Of a stretch of 64,000 bases of DNA, positions 1-10,161 are shown piece after piece. The notes beneath the pieces were generated by a model, which saw nothing but the letters and a program-made list of their open reading frames with translations, did no database searches and was not told the origin of the DNA. The stretch lies in the NCBI GenBank assembly GCA_001792895.1, contig MARA01000017.1:496001-560000 (forward strand), written 5' to 3'. The translations under genes and the position numbers were made by a program. The DNA comes from Lentinus brumalis (taxonomy: Eukaryota > Basidiomycota > Agaricomycetes > Polyporales > Polyporaceae). Within the stretch, counting starts at the first letter, position 1. The number at the start of each line of letters is the position of its first letter.

Positions 1-3000
1 GTGCGGCCCTGACTTGCAAAGTCGGTCATCGCAAAGTTAGGAAGCACCATAACTTGATCTCGCTGTACATAAACGTTCTTGTCAGAAATAGGCAACACAC
101 AGCAAACACTCTTTTTCGATCTCGTGAGAGGAATCACGTTCGGCTCCAGCCCCTCAATTTGGACGGGATTGGAAGGGTCTGTCAAGCGCACAAAGAGCGT
201 ATCGAGCACCAAGTGACCACGATCGAGGTGCGATACCCAGTCGAACACTTCAGCCTCAGCACCATTTGTGGCACTGAGTTCAGTCGCCTCGTTATATTTC
301 AACATGACAGGCATGCCCTTGCAGAGTTCCAGTACTCCTGCGTGATGACCTGTACACGAAGGCGGTAGCTCCCACAACACGCGCTGAAGGCGAGGAGAGA
401 TAGTGTTCGTTGTACGAACGGGATCGACAGTTTTGTCGTACGCAACTTGTGTCTGCCTGATAGAAGCGACAGACTGCTTTGCTCCCCATTTGTCGATTGA
501 GTGAAACCGGAACAGGGGGGCTCCGCGCCGAGCGGCGAACTCACGCACCCCAACCTCATTGATAGCGTCACGGTGTGAATTAAATGCGGTGATGACAGAA
601 ACGTCACAGAAACGAGACGCTTTACGCGCTGTACTTCCCAACTCAGGTCTACACACTCTGCTCATCAGGAGCGACACGTCAGCTTGCGTACAACGACAGT
701 ACCGCATATTTTCCAAGGCCACCCTGAACTTTTTGTCCTCATCGGACAAACCACGCTGGCGCATGTTTTGGCGGAGAAGGACAACTACGGTGAATTGGTG
801 CCAAACAGCTTTCCCGATCGCGCTACGCTGAGACTTATCATTAGAAGAAGACGACCACGCACCAACTCTATCGCTGTACAAGGCAGGACTCTGCCCGGCA
901 GGAGCTAACTGCGCAAAGTCCCCCGCTAATATCACGCTCTTACCACCGAAGCTAACGGTGGGGTCTCCGAACGCCTTGTTCAATTGTGTACTGATGCGAC
1001 AAATATCTGGGCAAGATATCATCGAAACCTCGTCTAAGAATATAAGGTCTACGAGCTCCAGACGTCCACGTACCCGTTCTAGTGACGTGAGAGACGTTGT
1101 CTCTTCGTTTCCCTGGTGACTTTGAACCCGAGCGCAGAGTGGTAAGTGGAACCTCCAACAAGAGAGGCGCTGGTGCCCGTGGGACCTAGCACAATGAAGC
1201 GGTACCCTTCCCCACGGTCTTTTAGGAACTTCATGAGCGCTTTCAGTACGCGGGACTTTCCTGTGCCGGCCATTCCACCTAAATACATCCGAAGAGGATG
1301 CGCAAACCGATGGTGCAAGTGCTTCGCGGCAATACAGAACGCCCTAGCTTGCTCGGAGTTCAAGGTAAACTCGTCGATGACCCCGGTCAGCAACTGAATA
1401 TGAGGATCTTGTGGTCCACGCGATATGTCTATGCTGTGACGCCGCAGACTATCTAAGTCCTCCAAGGTAACTACCTTCACCTGGGGTGAGCGAAACGGAA
1501 ATCCGTCTGGAGGAAACCCGGTCCAAGGCCCATCTGTCAACACGTCTGGACGAGCGCGCATTCGGTCAAGCACAACCTGCCGAACACCTTGAACGAGGCC
1601 CTTCCACTGCGCGGGAGACCGGCCGGCGAAAGGCGAGGCCGTTACAAGCGAAGTCTCATAGCGAACGTTTTCAGGCACACAATGCCCTCCAAAAACGTCA
1701 CGTATGTCCTCCATCTCTCTCCTGATCCTAGATGTAATCGGTCCGATTGGGCTGTCGTCGAGGAGCGATGACAAAGAGTCCTCCGTATGATCGTAAGGAA
1801 GGTCGTCAAGGCCGGTGAGTTCTCTAGGAAGCTCGTCCAGACTGGCAGCATCGATGGGGCCAATGGCCAGGCTTGCCACGGCTGCGTCCCACCTTCGAAT
1901 TGCAGCGTAATCATCCCGTGCATCGAGGCACTCATACAACAAATTCATGTTGCGCATGATGCGGACATGGTCTGGATGAAAAGTTGTCCGCTCAAAGGCG
2001 GACGTCCAACTCTCTTGTGCCAACTTTAAATCATTACCGCTGCGCCATCCACGGGGAGCAAAGAACACTAACATTGTAAAGCAGTACTGTTCTCGGTCGC
2101 CGCGATCTGGCCGGGGCAGAGCACCTCCAACAAAGTTGAGCACCGGTTTCTTAGGCTCTGCACGCTGGTACGCTGCATGAGTAGCCCGAAGAGGATGTCC
2201 AGGACCAAATCGATGCCCAACCCCGGAAGGTGCGGGATCATCGTCAGAAGGTTCACCGTCGTCGCTAGGTTCGCCGTCACTGTCATCCTCTTCCGAAACA
2301 CTCCCCGGGTCACTCACGCAGTCATCGTCCACAAACGCGTCGTCGTCCGCAGGCATTTTCTCCCGACTAGGTACTTTGCGGATATCTACTGAACGAAGGT
2401 ACTCGTACAAACTCATTTGCTTGTAGGTTCCAGGGCGACAGGTGTAATCAAATACCTTGTTTAGCTGCACTACACCGTCCGCAGTGCGCCCGAGCAGCAC
2501 TCGTTCCTCTGCAGGGTCAAAATCTTCATCGGAACCTGTCTCAGGCGAAGTCTCTTTCGCGTATCGCACGTACGGATACCAATAGAAGACTTGAAACACA
2601 TGGTCCGTGTAGTGGTCCGGCTGCCCCAGAAGATGAGCGCATACCGCAGGCCCGCCGGTCTCGGCGCATGCCGTGAGTGCATTCACGACCTTAACGATAA
2701 GACTGCGAGCGGCGTCTTCGTTGTCTGCGCCAGAAGACACCAGTGCGTCACTGTATTTGTCAAGCACACTGCGAACAGTACTAAAGAACGAATCTGTTGA
2801 CAATTTAGTTTTAGTCACATAATCGGTGACATAGCCCATCACGGCCTTGACCTTCGTTCCCGATAACAGGCACGTAACGTCGTGGTTACAACGCAGCACA
2901 AAACTAATCACGGGGTGAAATGTATTGACCCAGGGAGACAAGTGGCGAAACCGAAGAGCCCCGCTCTCCCGGTCAACCTCCGTCGCCTGCACGATCTCCC

Positions 3001-5517
3001 GAGGAAAGCGCGCCCGACAAGAAGCGGGGTTTCCGCGCATACAGCCTTTCTCGTGATTCCTGTCGTGCCGATTGGATACAAACGCAACTTTGTCGGCGTC
3101 GCGCAATAAGTCATTGTACCAAGAGGCAGCCTCTTCACTGTCAGAAAATGCAGGAGGAGGTGACGGGAGAACTGTGGCAGGGTCCCGAACACCCCGCTTG
3201 ATTCTTGTCTTCACGACGGGCTCTCCGAAGCGATACTCCGTGTACTGTTCTTCCAGGGCATCTACGAGGCTCTCCTCCGGTATGATACTAAACTGTCCCT
3301 GGTGGCAACCCTCTAACCAATCGATAACACCTGATTCAAATTCCACATCTGCCAAAATGCGGTCACGGATGACCTGCGGGCTCATACTGTCTAAAAGCCA
3401 AATGAGCAAGTGTAAATGCAGAGTCAACCGGCCCTGCGACTCCACAGTACCATAATAAGCGTCGGTTGTACCCAACAATCCTGCCCTTTTGCCATCCACG
3501 CGTAGAACATGTTTCAAGAACGTCTTAACCATGATATCGAAGAAGCGGGCAGCTCCAACGGGATTCCGAGCGATGGCACGGAGTCGATCGTCGCTGTTGC
3601 GCAAAACTGGAGAGTAAGAATCCAAGTCTATTGGCTCGCCGCAGAGATAGAGGCACAGCGGATGCTTGAAGTCCACAGGTGCGAATGTCAGAAAGAACAC
3701 GGGTACTCCTTTAACATATATCAAGGACCGGATTTCATTGCGCTGGTACTTTTTCTGGGTTGCAGACCCCTCCACATGTCCAGCGACACGATCTACAACT
3801 CGGATGAGGTCGAAACAAGCTTTCTCTGCGGCCGTTGAAGGCTTCACGTAATCTCCCGCAGATGCTCTGTCGATGATACTGTCCAGCGCTGCCCGGTCTA
3901 TGTTCATGATTTTGTCCGCCACAGAATCAAAGTAACCTTTCTGGGTCAGCAGATAACCACCATGCCCCGACGAGCGAATTTGCCGCTGGTTAAACACAAT
4001 GAAAGGAAAACACCGATCGGTCTGAAACCGACGGTCTGCTTGGAGTAGATTCGCTCGAACATGCTTGGCGTGATCAAGCTCTTTTACCATTTTCCGGTTC
4101 CCAAACCCCCCCAAACCGTAAGGATACAACCACGGAAACATTCCAGGAAACAGTTTAGGATTATGATATATAGACTCAGGTCGGGCTTCATGGCCATACG
4201 CCAGAGCCTCACCTCCACTGTCAAAATACCGAATCGCTCTGGCCACTTTAGCATCGTACGTCATGTCCGCCATGTCCTCGCCTGTCAAGCTGTGGACAAT
4301 AAAAGCACATTCACCCGAGCCAACACCGAGGTTTGGCTCCCCGGCGTTCACGGCCGGGTTAGCCGTGGCGGACAAGTCGTCACTCTTGCGATAAACAACC
4401 GCAACAGGAGGAGCGTCCTCGGAGTACTCCAGTAGGTTCTGCATTGAAATCCCGACATCAGAGTAGCTCACGCTATTGTACCGGAGCCAGTCCACACACT
4501 GCACGACCACTCTGTGCCGCATCAAAAAAGGAGTGCGCCTAAAATCGGCTTCAGTAGGCGAGACCGAACCCACAAACAATATAGCAAGGATCTCCTCAAT
4601 CTCAGCTCTGGGTGGAGGCAGAAATTTGTATGCTCGCGCCACGGGCTGGCCGAAAACTATGACATTAGCAGCCAAGTAACGCTGCCCAAGAGTGACTTGA
4701 GCAACACAAAAGCTATGCCGGTACTGCGCGATCATCAGCTGCTCCACGTACGTTAGGTTCTGTAATACAGCGGGCACAGCTCCAACCCAGCGACCATTGG
4801 CTAAAGCGTGACGCGGAAGTTCATGGCGACGTAAGCCTGATAAACAGCTACGGCAAGCGTGCATGAATTTCACACCGCGCTGCTCGTCGACGGCATCTTC
4901 AAACAGAATTGGACCCGGTAACTCCTCGACGGGATCCGAATCAGAGCTCCGCTCGGCACGCGTGACACCCTCGCCCTGACGAACCAGGGGCTTGAGATCG
5001 ACGCTGCCAAGTGCTATCCGCGACAGATATGGGAGTCGAGTAAGACGAGCGCACACAGCACACGCTCTCTCGTGTAACGCTGCCCGGAGGTGGCTTTGCA
5101 CCAATCTCGGACAATGTCCGCTCGGTCTGCGATCCCAAGCACAGATGGTGGGAAGGCAGCAGACGACGGAATTGGAACATCTCCCGCTCCCCGCCGACCC
5201 ACAGTGGTAACGGCAGTGCTAAACACGAAACATGCAGATGAACACTTACTATCACACTCGTGCGCCCGAAGAAGGGCAACAAATCCTGCAGGGGTACACG
5301 CTGCACGAGGAACGGTGACTGCATGCTGTTGTGCGACGCGGGCCAACTCTCGACGAGAGGAGTGGAAGGCCATAGACAACGGTGCCTGTACGGCGACAAG
5401 AGCAAAGTCGGACGCACACATAGCGCGTGCGTCCGAAAGTGCAACACAGGCTCGATAGCGAGCAACAAACGGGACGCGCGGGGCGTGCCCGAACAACAAT
5501 GGGTACCCCAGCAGCAC
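1..5517 (-). mobile_element. Helitron replicase-helicase (RepHel), left-truncated by the window, frameshifted
   Basis: This is the rolling-circle transposition protein of a Helitron, read on the minus strand. The long open frame (1079-5104) holds the Helitron-like N domain. An HUH-type motif (LHLHLLIW, about 3400-3430) and the paired catalytic tyrosines (GYVTDYVTK, about 2814-2840) are visible. A PIF1-type helicase follows, with Walker A GGMAGTGKS at about 1250-1277. The frame stops at 1079, but helicase sequence continues in a shifted frame: Walker B LDEVSM near 1030, and the late motif NFAMTDFASQG at the window edge. That places a one-base-type frameshift near 1128-1140. A second shift sits near 5075: the true N-terminus (ADIVRDWCKATSG, from 5517) is in a different frame from the downstream ERACAVCARLT. 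Either the copy is decayed or there are indels in the assembly. The Helitron 3' end lies outside the window and I could not fix the 5' terminus. Confidence 0.9.
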
Positions 5518-5535
5518 ATGTCCAGGGACAGTTGA

Positions 5536-6012
5536 ATCTAGCGGAGAGCGAAGGTGAGGTCATGGATGTTTAGATAACCCAAAGCACATACCGGTTGCAA
5601 GAGAATCCTCGCCAAACGCAACACCGGGAGACGAACGGGGCATGGCGTGTCAAACGTCTGGAGGCGAATCAGCGGCGCATTCACATACGAGGTATAAGGA
5701 ACATACGCACGGTAAAGACAACGCCGCAGGAGGGAATTATGGGTGGGAAGGACGTATTGGAAAGAAAGAGCTACTCGCCTAGCCGGGGCTTTTGAAGCTG
5801 AAAGCCGAGAGGGGGAAGCATGTTCGTAGCGTTTTGAAGCTGAAAGCCGAGAGGGGGAAGCATGTTCGTAGCGGAAGCAATCGAATGAGCGGAAGTTCCA
5901 ACAATGAAAGACGATTCAGATCTCAAGCTCCGTGCCGGTGATCGGTATGCCAAAAGTCATGTGACATGATATTCTCCAAAGCCAACAGGCTAGCCGATTC
6001 AAGTGGAATCGG
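5536..6012. other. Gene-free flank between the Helitron coding region and the inverted-repeat unit
   Basis: I see no gene here. The stretch probably contains the Helitron 5' terminal region, since the Helitron protein is on the minus strand. It also holds a 42-bp tandem duplication (5790-5873). It ends where the long inverted repeat begins at 6013. I found no convincing terminal hairpin or TC/GA boundary. Confidence 0.5.
5790..5873. repeat. 42-bp direct tandem repeat, two copies
   Basis: Copies at 5790-5831 and 5832-5873 are identical by eye. Each begins TTTTGAAGCTGAAAGCCGAG and ends with TTCGTAGCG. The pair lies in the non-coding flank upstream (minus-strand sense) of the Helitron protein. 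Confidence 0.9.
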
Positions 6013-7980
6013 AAAATCCGGGACCCCTGACAGCCATGGGACTTGCACGTGACGTCCTTCCTGTCTCAATCATGTCACGCTCAAGGCGACACGCGAGACA
6101 GGTTAGATGTCAGAGCAAAATCCCAGTCAAAGACATAGAACAAGACTTATCATATTGTCACACGTTGAGATAGCTAAGGGATACAATTGAGACTCGGTCG
6201 GGTCAAAGCACTTGACATACAAAGGACATAGCCGAGAAACCTTACAAGTCATAACACTATCTCAAAATAATCAATGGTCGGGACAGATAAGTAGCGAGTA
6301 CCAAAGCTGTCAAGGCCCTTGACGACGGAAATATACCTACCTTATCCCAATCGTGTCAATGCCCGCGAAATAGGACAACGTGTCACAGTGTCTGACACGT
6401 GCGTGACCGGTAACCTGTCAAGACAAAGGACATCAGTGAGACAATCATCGGATAACGAGAAAGTCAGAGACGGTGACACGGTGCATGTCACGTCTATGTC
6501 TCTAGCCCATCGCAACGCGAGACAATAGAAACATGTCGCAGCCGACGACAATACCGCGACACATTCGTGACAGGTAGTGTGTCACAGGCTGCGACTTGCA
6601 GTCTGTCCGGCCAATTTTGAGCGCCAACGCGCACAAGAGAGCCTCACCGCGCACACATCAGCTGCATGGTGCGCAAGTGAGCCCTATTGTGCTCGGTGCA
6701 GCTCGCAAACGCACCGAGCGCACGCCGTGAGCGCGTCGCGGGCGTGGCCGTGAGGCTTGCAAATGAGGGAGTGCACTGCCACCGCCTCGTGGGTACTCGA
6801 CGCCACTCCGCCTCATCTCGTCACCCTGCCCGCGCTCGCCTCTTTGTCACCGCGCAAGGGCGCCTCGAGAACAACGCGGCTTGCGGCGAGCCCATGGCCA
6901 TCCGGACGTCCCGTCCGAGCTCCCTTGTGCCCGCAAAATCCCGGCAAGCAAAGGTGCGCACCAAAGGTGTACAGGCCGTGCAGCGAAGCGACCCGGCAAG
7001 ATGCCTTTTGTTCACAGTGACCCGCCGGCCGGAGCACAAAGCGTCTCGGGCCGTGCGCATACAAAGCTCAAAGCCACCTCGGCCGAGCTCTATAGCGCAC
7101 GCCGACGCGTCCCGGTGCACAAAGGAGCGCACCAAGCGCACAAGGAGCGCACCCGGCCGTCCCTCTTGTGCACAGCGACCCGCCGGCCGGAGCACAACGC
7201 GTCTCGGGCCGTGCACATACAGAGCTCAAAGCCACCTCGGCCGAGCTCTATAGCGCACGCCGACGCGTCCCGGTGCACAAAGGAGCGCACCAAGCGCACA
7301 AGGAGCGCACCCGGCCGTCCCTCTTGTGCACAGCGACCCGCCGGCCGGAGCACAACGCGTCTCGGGCCGTGCACATACAGAGCTCAAAGCCACCTCGGCC
7401 GAGCTCTATAGCGCACGCCGACGCGTCCCGGTGCACAAAGGAGCGCACCAAGCGCACAAGGAGCGCACCCGGCCGTCCCTCTTGTGCACAGCGACCCGCC
7501 GGCCGGAGCACAACGCGTCTCGGGCCGTGCACATACAGAGCTCAAAGCCACCTCGGCTGAGCTCTACTGCGCATGCCGACGCATCCCGGCGCACAGAGGT
7601 GTGCACCAAAGCGCGCAATCGGCGTCCCGAAGCGACCCGGCCGATGCCTCTTGTGCGCACCCGCAGGGCGAAGCACGAAGGAACTCACAGCGCAGGCTCG
7701 AGGTGAGCCCGCATGCGCACGCCGCGCGCACAGGCCGAGCACCGAAGCACGCCTCTTGCGCGCATCCGCCCGCCGGCCAGAGCATACAGAGGCTCGCGGA
7801 GTGCACACCACGAGGCCCGCATGCGCAAACCGCAAGCGCAGTGAGTCCGCATGTGCACGCCGCGTGCGCAGGCTGAACATCGCAGCGCCGCGGCCGCCGC
7901 CCCATGCCACCCGCTGCAGGAGCACACAGATGCACACGGCGTTCACGAAGAGACCAAGACCAAGCTACAATGCGCATCCA
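6013..7980 (+). repeat. Left long terminal inverted repeat
   Basis: This is the inverted counterpart of about 26768-28258. From 6013 to 7040 the arm aligns base for base without net indel to 27231-28258; stretches I compared, including a 210-bp segment read as 69 codons, were identical. From 7041 the left arm contains three extra 158-bp units. After about 7672 homology continues with more substitutions and fades near 7980. The outer 590 bp is dense in GACA/TGTC. The inner part is GC-rich and dense in GCGCAC- and CTTGTGC-like words. The open frames within it are on both strands of both arms and are unlikely to be genes. Confidence 0.9.
7041..7672. repeat. 158-bp tandem repeat inside the left arm
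   Basis: The word GCGTCTCGGGCCGTGC recurs at 7041, 7199, 7357 and 7515, always 158 bp apart. The copies are nearly identical until the fourth, which runs into sequence matching the right arm. The right arm has one copy only, so the left arm has gained about 474 bp, consistent with unequal exchange or replication slippage. Confidence 0.9.
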
Positions 7981-8829
7981 TCCACTTACGGGATGAGCAG
8001 GGCGTGCGCCGACGGAATAAGGCCTGCGCCACTTGCGCACATCGACACTTCGGCCGAAGCAGAAATGGTACACCTTAGAGCTGTCAGAGACTCCAGCTGT
8101 GTCGGATTGCGCGCGAAGGTGCGCAACTGCGGTAAGCCGACATGCCACCCTTGAATTCGTACACGCACAGAATATATTGCATACAACTTGATACCGACAT
8201 AACGTATCCGGCGACTCTCCGCCGCTCAGAAGGAAATTCGTCTAATCGTCCTCGTCCGTGACCGCGTTCTTCATCATCACGTCGTGAGTCTGCTGGGCTT
8301 GCTCGATCGGTACAGGGTCACCGAAATGCAGGGTGAAGTCGTAGTCAGCGTCGATGATCTGCAGGTTGAGCACAAACCAAGCAGGCTTCGAGGCAAGCCA
8401 GGAGTCGCTATAGCAATTGCGCCACAGCCCGACTGGTGCTTCCCAATCCACCACTTCCGCGCCTGCCGACTTCACGATGCGCTTGCGAGGAGGGCGTCCT
8501 CCACGGCTGCGAAGACCCGCGGCCCAATCTTCGATGTAGCGCTGATCTAGCACGCGCAGGAAGTCCTTCATCCTGTCGCTCTGCCATGCCGTTTCGATGA
8601 TGATGTAGGTGGAGGTGAGCCGCCCAGCAGGACTGTCCGCTTCGTCGCCACTCATGTGGACGGCCGTAAGCTTGGAGAAGAGGTAGTAGTGCTCCTCGAT
8701 GGCATAGATCGCTATGACCCATGCCCGTGAGACAAACGTCTGCAATCGTCCACGTCAGTTCGTTAACAGGCATGCAAAGCATCAGGTTGAATGACTTACC
8801 GTCCTCTTGCGACCGGTGATCTGCTTTTG

Positions 8830-10161
8830 TACTCGTAGGCGCCGAAAGTGTTTGAACGCCCACACTTATGTAATAGACGCCGACGCGCGAAAACAATCAT
8901 AAAACTTTTTCTGCCTTTCCTCCCACAACCACCCCATGCCCCCTCCTGGTACCCATGAATTAACGCCCTCCAAGCGCGGTGCTATCTGTGCACTGCGCAA
9001 GGAGGGCTACTCATACCGCGAAATTGCCCAAAAAATGGGTGTCTCTCTCGGCACTGCTCACTACACAGTCAAACGCGACAAACTCTTTCACACCCGCCAT
9101 ACCCTCCCTCGCTCAGGCCGTCCCACCACTCTTACCGAACGGAAGAAGCGCTTGATCCTCCGTGAAGTCCGCAACAACCGAAAGACACCATACAGAGGCA
9201 TTGCGGAGGCTATAGGGGATGTTACAGAGCGACAGGTGCGCAAGGTTGCCAACTCTGCTGGATACCACCGTCGTATTGCGCGTCGTAAGCCCTTCCTGAC
9301 CCAGGAGGCTGTCAAGAAGCGCTACGCATGGGCACGGGAGAACAAGGGGAGGGACTGGGACACCATCATCTGGACGGACGAGACACAGCTGGAGTTAGGG
9401 AAGAGGGTGGGGCGGGAGCGTGTCACTCGGAAGGCTGGTGAGGAGTTTCTCCCTGAGAACATCCAGCCAACATTCCGGAGCGGCCGAAAGTCTATCATGT
9501 TGTGGGGCTGTGTGGCCCAGGGTCGCAAGGGACCACTCATCCGGCTGGACCTGGAAGAGGAGCAGGAGCAGGACGGTCATGAAGGGAAGAGGAGGGGCAG
9601 GAAGAGCGGGCTCAATGGCGAGCGGTATGTCCACCAAGTTCTCGAAGGCCCTCTTCTCGACTTCTACACCACCATGAACAAGGAGAGGGATGGGCGTATG
9701 CTTGTGGTTGAAGACGGAGCCCCTGCGCACACTAGCCAGGTTGCTAAGGCTGCTCGAAATCGCCTAGGCATACGCTCCCTCACCCATCCTCCAAACTCCC
9801 CTGACCTCAACCCCATTGAACCACTATGGAACCTTCTCAAGACTCGCGTGGGGCGTAGACGGGGAGCTCATAAATCCCTTGATGCACTTTGGCAAGCGGC
9901 ACAATCAGTATGGGCGGAGTTGTCGGAAGAGGAAATGGGCAGGGTGATGGGGAGCATGTCGGAAAGAGTTCAGGCTGTAGAGAGCGCAAAAGGAGGGCAT
10001 ACCCCTTTCTAACTATGTACAATGCAAGGTCACTTGGCTGTCTACCAGACATATGCAACATTTATTTTGTATGACTTGATTTGAATATAAACGACAAGTA
10101 CGAATTCAACGGCTTTTGGGCGCTTATTTGGGCGTTCAAACACTTTCTGCGGGGGGGAGTA
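8830..10161 (+). mobile_element. Tc1/mariner-type element with TA target duplication, inserted in gene X
   Basis: The element runs 8832-10159 and is flanked by TA at 8830-8831 and 10160-10161. The terminal inverted repeats begin CTC at both ends and share AAAGTGTTTGAACGCCCA (8845-8862 on the left; reverse complement at 10129-10146). They differ by a few bases near the tips. Removing the element and one TA restores an open frame in the host gene, which supports these limits. Confidence 0.88.
8936..10012 (+). CDS. Tc1-like DD34E transposase, 358 aa, apparently intact
   Basis: This is a cut-and-paste transposase of the Tc1/mariner superfamily, encoded without introns. The N-terminal third is a helix-turn-helix region (REIAQKMGVSLGTAHYTVKR), followed by a second DNA-binding segment. 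The DDE_3-type catalytic core shows WTDET (first Asp), VEDGAPAHTS (second Asp) and PDLNPIEPLW (Glu). The second Asp and the Glu are separated by 34 residues, the Tc1 spacing. Length is normal for the family and no internal stop is seen, so the copy could be active and recent. It sits on the strand opposite to the host gene it interrupts. Confidence 0.95.
   Translation: MPPPGTHELTPSKRGAICALRKEGYSYREIAQKMGVSLGTAHYTVKRDKLFHTRHTLPRSGRPTTLTERKKRLILREVRNNRKTPYRGIAEAIGDVTERQVRKVANSAGYHRRIARRKPFLTQEAVKKRYAWARENKGRDWDTIIWTDETQLELGKRVGRERVTRKAGEEFLPENIQPTFRSGRKSIMLWGCVAQGRKGPLIRLDLEEEQEQDGHEGKRRGRKSGLNGERYVHQVLEGPLLDFYTTMNKERDGRMLVVEDGAPAHTSQVAKAARNRLGIRSLTHPPNSPDLNPIEPLWNLLKTRVGRRRGAHKSLDALWQAAQSVWAELSEEEMGRVMGSMSERVQAVESAKGGHTPF

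Noticed and set aside
6687..7560. Long open frames (up to 188 codons) within the left arm, mirrored in the right arm at 26490-27584
   Set aside because: They occur on both strands and in several frames of GC-rich repeats, lack any family signature, and simply repeat with the 158-bp unit.
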